From positions 1-12,926 of the forward strand of contig JAEZXF010000413.1 in assembly GCA_023419995.1 (NCBI GenBank): a DNA stretch of 12,926 nt, in the 5' to 3' direction. The translations under genes were made by a program, and so were the position numbers. Shown one piece after another: positions 8,358-12,926 of this stretch. This DNA comes from Pseudomonadota bacterium (GTDB lineage: Bacteria > Pseudomonadota > Alphaproteobacteria > Rhizobiales > Rhizobiaceae). Every line of letters begins with the position of its first letter. Positions within the stretch are counted from its first letter, which is position 1. The notes beneath the pieces are model-generated. The model was not told the origin of the DNA and searched no databases. It saw only the letters and a list, made by a program, of their open reading frames with translations.

Positions 8358-9214
8358 GCGGCCTTTCCGAAGAGACCAAGCGGACGGAAGGCGAGGATGA
8401 TGGCCATCGGTCCGAAGATGACGAAGTAGGCGAGTTCGGGGAACATGACCTGGCCGATCGTGTTGAGCAGCCCGACGAGGAGCGACCCGACGGCCGCGCC
8501 GAGAAGGCTGCCGCGCCCGCCGATGATGACGACGGCGAGCGAGAAGACGAGAATCTCGGAGTCCGCCGTCGGGTAGAGCGTCAGGAACGCCCCGCCGACC
8601 ACGCCGCCGAGCCCCGCCAGCGAGGCGCCGAGCATGAAGGTGGCGAGGAAGACGCGGCGGATGTTGATGCCCATGGCCTCGACCATCTCCGCGTCGTCGA
8701 CGCCGGCGCGGATCAGGGCGCCGAGGCGGGTGCGGTTGAGCATCAGCCACAGGGCGATGAACACGACGATGCCCAGCCCGAGCACGAACAGGCGGTACTT
8801 CGGATAGAACACGCCGCCGATCCTGGTGGCCCCGCGCAGCATCTCCGGCACCGGCACCGAGAAGGTGTCGCCGCCCCACAGCACCAGCGCCAGGTCGTTG
8901 AGCACGAAGGCGACGCCGAGCGTGAGCAGCACCTGCCGCAGCTCGAAGCCGCGCACGAAGCGCAATAGCCCCTCGTCGAGCACGACGCCCATCACTGCGA
9001 CGCACAGCATCGAGGCGAGGACGCCGAGGAAGAAGTTGCCGGTCGCGCCGGCGACCGTGTAACCGACATAGCCGCCGAAGAGATAAAGCGCGCCGTGGGC
9101 GAGGTTGACGATGCGCAGCAGCCCGAAGATCAGCGTGAAGCCGGAAGCCACGATGAACAGGAGCGACGCGAAGGTCAGCCCGTTCAGGAACTGGATGAGG
9201 TTGAGACCGCCCAC
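8354..9214 (-). CDS. livH: LIV-type ABC transporter permease LivH
   Basis: 286 aa inner-membrane permease, partner of LivM in the importer channel. It has the usual hydrophobic N-terminus (ASLLFIVASGFTLIFGLLRI), the family motif NLAHGALYLFGGY (37-49), and a coupling loop around RTRLGALIRAGVDD (161-174) with EAMGI and RRVF following. VIIGGRGSLLGAAVGSLLVG (229-248) is a conserved late segment. The start codon is GTG at 9214, one base after the stop of the PuuE-like gene, with an AGGGAG ribosome-binding site. An ATG nearby is out of frame. Its close spacing to a hydrolase gene on one side and livM on the other ties transport and catabolism into one transcript. Confidence 0.94.
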   Translation of the reverse strand: MGGLNLIQFLNGLTFASLLFIVASGFTLIFGLLRIVNLAHGALYLFGGYVGYTVAGATGNFFLGVLASMLCVAVMGVVLDEGLLRFVRGFELRQVLLTLGVAFVLNDLALVLWGGDTFSVPVPEMLRGATRIGGVFYPKYRLFVLGLGIVVFIALWLMLNRTRLGALIRAGVDDAEMVEAMGINIRRVFLATFMLGASLAGLGGVVGGAFLTLYPTADSEILVFSLAVVIIGGRGSLLGAAVGSLLVGLLNTIGQVMFPELAYFVIFGPMAIILAFRPLGLFGKAA

Positions 9215-9215
9215 C

Positions 9216-10103
9216 TCATGCTCCCTTCAGCGCGTCGGGCCGCTGGCCGAGATACCAGTCGTAGATCTCCTCGCCGGTCCAGAACGCGACGTCCGGCAGC
9301 CGGCTGATCTTCTCGAGGATGCGGCGGAAATGCGCCGCCCGGTGCGGCGCGCCCATGATGTAGGGATGCACCACCAGCGCCATGACGCGGGCCGAGCTGG
9401 CGCTGTCGTGATAGAACTGCTCGAACTGGTCCATGGCGCGGTCGTGATACTCGCTCGCCTTGTGATGCTGGATCAGCATCATGGCGACGTCGTTGCACTC
9501 CTGCGTGTAGGGCACGTTGACGATGGGCTTCGTGCGCGTCTTGAGCACGACCGGCTCGTCGTCGAGCACCCAGTCGCAGACATACTCGAACCCCTCCTCG
9601 ACCAGGAGGTCGGGCGTCTCCCACGTCTCGGTGAGGCCCGGCCCGAGCCAGCCGCGCGGCCGCTTGCCGGTGAAGGCCTTGATGGCCTCGGCGGTGGCGC
9701 GGATGTCGGCGCGCTCGTCCGGCACCTTCTGCATGTTCTTCTGGCCGAAGCCGTGGCCCATGAACTCCCAGCCGCGCTCGAGCGCTGCGCGCGAGATCGC
9801 CTCGTAGGTGGTCACCGCCTTGCCGTTGATGGCGAGCACGGCCTTGATGCCGTGGTTGTCGAGGATTTCGAGCAGCCGCCAGAAGCCGACGCGGTTGCCG
9901 TATTCGTGCCAGGCCCAGTTCGGGATGTCCGGCGAGGGCGAGCCGCCCGCCGGCGGCGTCAGCACCGTGCGCGGCATGGTCTCCTTCGGATCCCATTCCT
10001 CGATGTTGACGATGACCCACACGACCATGCGCTTGCCGTCGGGAAGCTTCAGCGGCTCGCGCTCGGTGATCGCGGAAAACGAAATGCGCTCCGTAGGCAG
10101 CAT
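9216..10103 (-). CDS. PuuE-like polysaccharide-deacetylase-fold hydrolase (paralogue 2)
   Basis: 295 aa, same family as the gene at 1095-2030. Landmarks are WHEYGNRVGFWR (65-76), MGHGF (115-119), RPRGWLGPGLTET (148-160), DWVLDDEPV (178-186) and VHPYIMGAPHR (245-255). H117 and H246 are candidate active-site residues; motif 1 reads IVNIEEW instead of the NodB acidic pair. No signal peptide, so probably cytoplasmic. Start choice: the frame opens at a GTG (10112) overlapping the upstream stop as GTGA, but AGGGAGGA abuts that GTG directly, whereas it sits nine bases before the ATG at 10103, so the ATG is preferred. It is the second gene of the operon. Two diverged copies in one operon suggest two related substrates, successive steps, or a heteromeric enzyme (inference). 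Cyclic amide or imide opening is the leading guess. Confidence 0.87.
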   Translation of the reverse strand: MLPTERISFSAITEREPLKLPDGKRMVVWVIVNIEEWDPKETMPRTVLTPPAGGSPSPDIPNWAWHEYGNRVGFWRLLEILDNHGIKAVLAINGKAVTTYEAISRAALERGWEFMGHGFGQKNMQKVPDERADIRATAEAIKAFTGKRPRGWLGPGLTETWETPDLLVEEGFEYVCDWVLDDEPVVLKTRTKPIVNVPYTQECNDVAMMLIQHHKASEYHDRAMDQFEQFYHDSASSARVMALVVHPYIMGAPHRAAHFRRILEKISRLPDVAFWTGEEIYDWYLGQRPDALKGA

Positions 10104-10108
10104 CGGGG

Positions 10109-10804
10109 TCACTCCTCCCTCGGACCGATTGCAAAGGACAGGGGCGAAAGCCCCTCGACGGTGGCCACGACCCGGTCGCCGGGAACGATGGCGCCGACGC
10201 CGGCCGGCGTGCCGGTCATGATGATGTCGCCCGGCAGCAGCCGGTACTGCGCGGAAAGCCGCGAGACGATCTCCAGCGGGTTCCAGATCATCTGGGCGAG
10301 GTCGCCGCGCTGCCGCTCCTCGCCGTTGACGGCGAGGCTGATCGCGCCGGCCAGCTTGTGGCCGGTCCCGGCAACGGGGTGGATCGTGCCGCAGGCGGCC
10401 GAGTGGTCGAAGCTCTTGCCGATCTCCCAGGGCAGCCCCTTCTTGAAGGCTTCCCTCTGGCGGTCGCGCCGGGTCAGGTCGACGCCGGCCGCGTAGCCGA
10501 AGACCACCTCGCCGGCCTCTTCGACCGACAGATTGTATCCCGGCGCGCCGATCGCCACGACCAGCTCGCCCTCGAACTGGAAGTCGTCGGTCGTCGGCGG
10601 GTACGGCACCACCGCGCCGTCGGAGACGATGGAATCCCGCGGCTTCTGGAAGAAGAACGGCGGATCGCGCTCGTCCCCTTCCTTCATTTCCCGGATATGG
10701 TCCAGATAGTTGCGCCCGACACAGTAGACGCGGCGAACCGGGAAACGATCCTCGCTTCCCGCGACGGCGAGCGCGACGACGACAGGCTCAAACACAAATC
10801 CCAC
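10109..10804 (-). CDS. FAH-family hydrolase (fumarylpyruvate hydrolase-like)
   Basis: 231 aa, fumarylacetoacetate hydrolase fold. Members cleave C-C bonds of acylpyruvates, or act as decarboxylases, hydratases or isomerases. Visible marks are RVYCVGRNYLDHIREM (25-40), PPFFFQKPRDSIV (48-60), the metal ligands E78 and E80 in FEGE with D109 in GVDLTRRDRQ, K130 in IGKSFDHSA, and MTGTPAGVG near the end. The short N-terminal lead ending in RFPVRRVYCVGRNY resembles fumarylpyruvate hydrolases of the gentisate pathway (NagK type); no gentisate dioxygenase is present here, so that assignment is only by similarity. Start is GTG at 10804 with GAGGG about eight bases upstream. It is the first gene of the operon, facing the divergent regulator. 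Confidence 0.88.
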   Translation of the reverse strand: MGFVFEPVVVALAVAGSEDRFPVRRVYCVGRNYLDHIREMKEGDERDPPFFFQKPRDSIVSDGAVVPYPPTTDDFQFEGELVVAIGAPGYNLSVEEAGEVVFGYAAGVDLTRRDRQREAFKKGLPWEIGKSFDHSAACGTIHPVAGTGHKLAGAISLAVNGEERQRGDLAQMIWNPLEIVSRLSAQYRLLPGDIIMTGTPAGVGAIVPGDRVVATVEGLSPLSFAIGPREE

Positions 10805-10885
10805 GCGAATTCCCTCACGACAGATCGGCCTCCCGCGCCGGGCGGATTTGCCGGCAGGGGTGCATTTCGATGCCTGAACGCTATA

Positions 10886-10926
10886 TACATTTTTCGGTTA
10901 GTCAACATGGATTGTGTACATTTTTC
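10886..10926. repeat. direct repeat TACATTTTTC, candidate GntR operator pair
   Basis: The 10-mer TACATTTTTC occurs at 10886-10895 and 10917-10926, start to start 31 bases, close to three helical turns, so both copies face the same side of the DNA. The second copy is framed by TGTG (10913-10916) and CACA (10927-10930). The first overlaps TATATA, the second TGTACA, both short palindromes. The pair brackets the candidate -35 of the operon promoter. A role as operator for the adjacent GntR/FCD regulator is inference. Confidence 0.45.
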
Positions 10927-10936
10927 CACACCCTAT

Positions 10937-10976
10937 GCCGGAAGGGAAACCGGTGTAGAATTGCCGCCATTCCGGC
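10937..10976. repeat. inverted repeat in control region
   Basis: GCCGGAA (10937-10943) and TTCCGGC (10970-10976) are a perfect 7-base inverted repeat with a 26-base spacer, between the direct repeats and the gntR leader. It could be an RNA stem in an early gntR transcript or a protein site; nothing in the sequence decides. Confidence 0.25.
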
Positions 10977-11000
10977 TGGAAGGTGCATATTTTTTACCAA

Positions 11001-11020
11001 AGCCGCTATATTCTGCGGCT
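11001..11020 (+). repeat. small hairpin/dyad upstream of gntR
   Basis: AGCCGC (11001-11006) and GCGGCT (11015-11020) form a perfect 6-bp stem with an 8-base AT-rich loop, 46 bases before the chosen gntR start. It could be a leader hairpin or a palindromic operator over the gntR promoter. Confidence 0.3.
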
Positions 11021-11066
11021 CGATATGGTAGGGATGGGAACGGGCGGAGGGATAGAAAAGTATCCA

Positions 11067-11765
11067 ATGGTGAAAGATAGCGTGGTCGATTCTGAATCAA
11101 CGACGCGGAGTGTATCCATTACGGAGGCGCTTCGCTGCTCCATCCTGGCCGGCGAGTTCGCACCCGGAGAGCGGATGCTCGAGGTCCATCTGTCCGAGCG
11201 CCTCAACGTCTCGCGCACGCCGATTCGCGCCGCCCTCCAGTCGCTGGCCGGCGAGGGTCTCCTGGTCCACAGCCCCAACCGCGGCTACTACGTGCGCGAG
11301 TTCAGCCTCGACGACATCGTCCAGGCCTACGAGATCCGCGCCGTTCTGGAAGGGCTGGCGGCGAAGCGCGCCTCGCAGATCGGGCTGACCCGGGAGTTGA
11401 TGGTGGCGGCGGAGAAGGCCCTGCGCGACGGCGACCGGCTGATCGAGAAGGGCCAGTTCACGCCGGAGGACCGCAGCACCTACGGCAGGATCAACACCGC
11501 CTTCCACGACGTCATCCACACCGCGGGCCGCTCGAGCATGATCAAGAACATGCTGCGCGTGTCCCAGCAGATCGCGCCCTCGTCCCACCACAACGTCATC
11601 GCCTTCGAGCATCGCGACGTCAGGCGCAGGCATGACGACCACCACCGCATCTACGAGGCGATCCTGTCGCGGGACGGCGGCCGCGCCGAGATGCTGATGC
11701 GGGACCACGTCGAGAGCGTCAAGCTCTCGCTGATCCGCACCCTGCATACCGAGCTGCCGGCCTAG
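11067..11765 (+). CDS. GntR-family transcriptional regulator, FCD subgroup
   Basis: 232 aa with this start. An N-terminal GntR winged helix-turn-helix (about 16-78) includes ILAGEFAPGERMLE, LSERLNVSRTPIRAAL (recognition helix) and GLLVHSPNRGYYVREFS (wing). The C-terminal all-helical FCD ligand-binding domain (about 82-225) shows YEIRAVLEGLAA and the histidines expected of a metal or carboxylate site: H147 and H151 (FHDVIH), H192/H193 (DHHRIYEAI) and H214 (RDHVESV). FCD regulators usually sense small organic acids. It diverges from the eleven-gene operon and is the obvious regulator. Start: the frame opens at a GTG at 10983 with ATGs at 11025, 11034 and 11067; 11067 gives the usual family length, but its nearest GGAGGG is 15 bases upstream, so the start is uncertain. 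A hairpin follows the stop. Confidence 0.92.
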   Translation: MVKDSVVDSESTTRSVSITEALRCSILAGEFAPGERMLEVHLSERLNVSRTPIRAALQSLAGEGLLVHSPNRGYYVREFSLDDIVQAYEIRAVLEGLAAKRASQIGLTRELMVAAEKALRDGDRLIEKGQFTPEDRSTYGRINTAFHDVIHTAGRSSMIKNMLRVSQQIAPSSHHNVIAFEHRDVRRRHDDHHRIYEAILSRDGGRAEMLMRDHVESVKLSLIRTLHTELPA

Positions 11766-11770
11766 CCGCC

Positions 11771-11797
11771 GCCGGAAGCGGGAGCCCGCCTTCCGGC
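11771..11797 (+). terminator. hairpin after gntR
   Basis: GCCGGAAG (11771-11778) pairs with CTTCCGGC (11790-11797); CGG and CCG inside extend the stem past one bulged C. It begins 5 bases after the gntR stop codon. No T-run follows on the plus strand, so it may be a weak intrinsic terminator or a 3'-end stabiliser. Confidence 0.5.
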
Positions 11798-11831
11798 GCA
11801 GCGACAGGCTGGAACGGGGGAAGCGCATCGG

Positions 11832-11858
11832 GCCGGGAGCATGAGCATGCCCACCGGC
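11832..11858 (-). terminator. hairpin after the deaminase gene, convergent region
   Basis: Read on the minus strand, GCCGG, a bulged T, then GGGCATG pair with CATGCTC and CCGGC, giving 12 base pairs including one G-U, around a 2-base loop (larger if the closing pair opens). It starts 18 bases past the deaminase stop and also lies downstream of gntR on the other strand, so it could serve both convergent transcripts. No U-tract is seen. Confidence 0.45.
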
Positions 11859-11876
11859 GACGTCGGTTTGCCCGCC

Positions 11877-12353
11877 CTATGCTTCGCCGGCCGACCGGCG
11901 GCCATGCCATTCCGCGTAGAGGGGCGCGACGCCCTCCTCCGTCACGGGCCGATGGCGGATGCTCATCGGCAGATCCGCGAACGGGTTCCTCATCTCCGCG
12001 TAGATCGGGGCGTTCGACAGCCCGTAGGGCGCGCCGTCCTCGTTCGAGTGCGCGTAGACCACCCGCTCGACCTCGGCAAGCCGCATCGCCGCGAGGCACA
12101 TCGGGCATGGATGGCCACTGGCGTAGACCGCGCAGCCGCTGAGGTCGGGCGACCCGAGCGCCCGGCTGGCGGCGCGCAGCGCGGTCATCTCGGCGTGGTC
12201 CGTGGGGTCGTGCGAAAAGTAGGTCTCGTTGACGCCGGACGCGATCATCTCTCCTCCCCTCGCCACCACGGCGCCGAAGGGGCGCCCACCCTTGCCGATG
12301 TTGGCCCGGGCCAGGGCGACTGCCTCGCGCAGGAACCGTTCTTCGCTATCCAT
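11877..12353 (-). CDS. zinc-dependent nucleoside/guanine deaminase-like protein
   Basis: 158 aa, cytidine/deoxycytidylate deaminase fold. The zinc site is complete: HAE in PTDHAEMTALRAA and the paired cysteines in GHPCPMCLAA, with upstream GGRPFGAVV and VNETYF (substrate side). The E of HAE is the catalytic proton shuttle. The overall pattern, with GLSNAPIYAEM after the zinc motif, fits the guanine deaminase (GuaD)/nucleoside deaminase group better than tRNA adenosine deaminase TadA, but substrate is not settled. Start: ATG at 12353 has GGAG six bases upstream; another ATG four codons earlier (12365) lacks a good site. It is convergent with gntR and reads separately from the operon, with its promoter presumably in 12366-12662. 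A role in purine salvage or nitrogen release is inferred from the family only. Confidence 0.88.
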   Translation of the reverse strand: MDSEERFLREAVALARANIGKGGRPFGAVVARGGEMIASGVNETYFSHDPTDHAEMTALRAASRALGSPDLSGCAVYASGHPCPMCLAAMRLAEVERVVYAHSNEDGAPYGLSNAPIYAEMRNPFADLPMSIRHRPVTEEGVAPLYAEWHGRRSAGEA

Positions 12354-12544
12354 GGCACTCTCCATGCTTTTTCACCCGTCCGAAGAAGCCGACGCCCGCC
12401 ACCACGCCGGCATCGCCGGTTCTGTCTCGTCCGGCATCCCGCCCTCCTCCGAGGAGGACAGCAGCCCCAACGCTCCAATGCAAGGCGGCAGCCCCGCCCG
12501 CACCGGAGGCTTACAGGCATGTTTCTGCTTTGTTCCGATTGTCG

Positions 12545-12570
12545 TTTCCGGGCGTCAGCGCGCCCGGAAA
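12545..12570 (-). terminator. strong hairpin in the nrdJ-deaminase gap
   Basis: TTTCCGGGCG (12545-12554) and CGCCCGGAAA (12561-12570) form a perfect 10-bp stem with a 6-base loop. On the minus strand it lies about 90 bases past the nrdJ stop. The stem ends in A-T pairs but no clear U-run follows on either strand (minus continues CGACAA). Candidate terminator for nrdJ; a structured leader of the deaminase mRNA is the alternative. Confidence 0.45.
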
Positions 12571-12642
12571 ACCGTGGGATGCCCGGAGACATCCCGAGCC
12601 AGCAGGACCGAGGATTTCGCCGATCGCGGGATCAGGCGGCAT

Positions 12643-12655
12643 CCCCGGTCCGGGG
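12643..12655 (-). terminator. short hairpin just after nrdJ
   Basis: CCCCG (12643-12647) and CGGGG (12651-12655) form a 5-bp GC stem with a 3-base loop, 7 bases past the nrdJ stop. Too short and without a U-tract to be a confident terminator on its own. Confidence 0.25.
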
Positions 12656-12662
12656 CATGGCC

Positions 12663-12926
12663 TCAGCTGCAGCCGCTGGTCGAGCCGCAGGTGTCGCACT
12701 TCTCGCAGGTGCCGTTGCGCACCATGGTGAAGTTCTGGCACTCGGTGCACATGTTGCCGGTATAGCCCTGCATCATCGCCTGCACCCGGCGCTCGGCGGC
12801 GAGCGCCTTGGCGTCGGCCGCTTCCTTGGCCGCCATGTCCGAGAACAGCGCGTCGGCGGCGGCTTCGAGCTGCTCCTCGATCGCGGCCTCCTCGGCCAGT
12901 TCCTTCGCCCGCTCCTCATAGTCGCG
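12663..12926 (-). CDS. nrdJ: B12-dependent ribonucleotide reductase, C-terminal end (partial)
   Basis: The last 87 codons of a gene that enters from the right edge; its start is outside the window. The tail has an alanine/glutamate-rich helical stretch (residues 1-50 of the fragment), then YTGNMCTECQNFTMV, NGTCEKCDTCG and a terminal STSGCS before a TGA stop. Six cysteines at fragment positions 60, 63, 74, 77, 80 and 86 match the cysteine-rich C-terminus of class II, adenosylcobalamin-dependent ribonucleotide reductase of alphaproteobacteria, where such tails act in redox recycling of the active site and possibly metal binding. The enzyme makes deoxyribonucleotides in the cytoplasm without needing oxygen. 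The reading frame is intact. It is a core housekeeping gene with no link to the operon and suggests a chromosomal location. Confidence 0.88.
   Translation of the reverse strand, partial: RDYEERAKELAEEAAIEEQLEAAADALFSDMAAKEAADAKALAAERRVQAMMQGYTGNMCTECQNFTMVRNGTCEKCDTCGSTSGCS

Larger units (their letters stand above)
10805..11066. promoter_or_regulatory. divergent control region between catabolic operon and gntR
   Basis: A 262-base gene-free region, much more AT-rich in its centre (about 10880-11020) than the surrounding coding DNA. It must hold the promoter of the minus-strand operon and that of gntR. A minus-strand TTGACT (10905 to 10900) is a reasonable -35 for the operon, but the hexamer 16 bases on (TAGCGT) is a poor -10. 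Plus-strand options for gntR are also weak: TTGTGT (10912-10917) with TATGCC 16 bases on, or CATATT near 10986-10991. It contains a direct repeat and inverted repeats listed separately. Autoregulation and repression of the operon by the GntR protein are likely from the arrangement but not shown. Confidence 0.6.
12366..12662. other. gene-free stretch between nrdJ and the deaminase gene
   Basis: About 300 bases with no supportable gene; the open frames through it lack ribosome-binding sites and recognisable protein content. It should carry the 3' end of the nrdJ transcript and the promoter of the deaminase gene, though I see no convincing -35/-10 pair. It contains several hairpins: 12545-12570 and 12643-12655 (listed separately), and a weaker one with GGGATG at 12576-12581 and CATCCC at 12590-12595. 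A small RNA or leader element is possible but not supported. Confidence 0.45.

Noticed and set aside
8358..9005. N-terminal extension of livM over livH in another frame
   Set aside because: The extended part is Arg-rich without membrane segments, while livH is a clear permease there; the ATGA overlap and family N-terminus place the livM start at 8357.
10805..11066. Possible riboswitch or small RNA in the divergent region
   Set aside because: Only short stems are seen and no known riboswitch core could be recognised; the direct repeats and regulator context fit a protein-controlled promoter better.
12229..12765. Plus-strand open frame through the nrdJ-deaminase gap
   Set aside because: It runs antisense to both the deaminase and the nrdJ tail and shows no conserved sequence or start signal.

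Overview
The window is GC-rich (roughly two thirds G+C by eye) with third positions biased to G/C. It looks like chromosomal DNA from an alphaproteobacterium, most likely of the Hyphomicrobiales (Mesorhizobium/Aminobacter-like). That placement rests on codon use, the LIV-type transporter, an FCD-family GntR regulator and the C-terminal end of a B12-dependent ribonucleotide reductase (nrdJ). The genus is inference only.

Layout: positions 83-10804 hold eleven minus-strand genes packed as one apparent operon, with junctions from an 8-base overlap to a 69-base gap. In transcription order (right to left) they are: FAH-family hydrolase, PuuE-like polysaccharide-deacetylase-fold protein, livH, livM, Tat-type substrate-binding protein, livG, livF, aldehyde dehydrogenase, ACMSD-like amidohydrolase, a second PuuE-like protein, and an L-asparaginase-type amidohydrolase. 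A divergent GntR/FCD regulator (11067-11765, plus strand) is separated from the operon by about 260 bases of locally AT-rich DNA. That DNA carries a 31-base-spaced direct repeat and small inverted repeats, and is the likely control region. To the right lie a convergent zinc nucleoside/guanine deaminase-like gene (11877-12353, minus), a gene-free stretch with several hairpins, and the last 87 codons of nrdJ running off the window edge.

How the genes may work together (inference): a complete branched-chain-amino-acid/amide-type ABC importer brings in a small organic compound. The enzymes cover hydrolysis of a cyclic amide or imide (PuuE-like pair), hydrolysis of a linear amide (asparaginase fold), a decarboxylase/hydrolase of the ACMSD family, aldehyde oxidation (ALDH) and C-C hydrolysis of an acylpyruvate-like intermediate (FAH). 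The GntR protein probably represses the cluster until the substrate or a metabolite binds. No ring-opening oxygenase is present, so the substrate is probably already non-aromatic or is fed from elsewhere. The substrate cannot be named from sequence.

Hairpins lie at the transporter-internal SBP/livG junction, at the livF/ALDH junction, after the operon, between the convergent gntR and deaminase genes, and after nrdJ. None has a clear U-tract, so they may be mRNA-stabilising or processing structures, or weak terminators. I saw no tRNA, rRNA, insertion sequence or CRISPR array.
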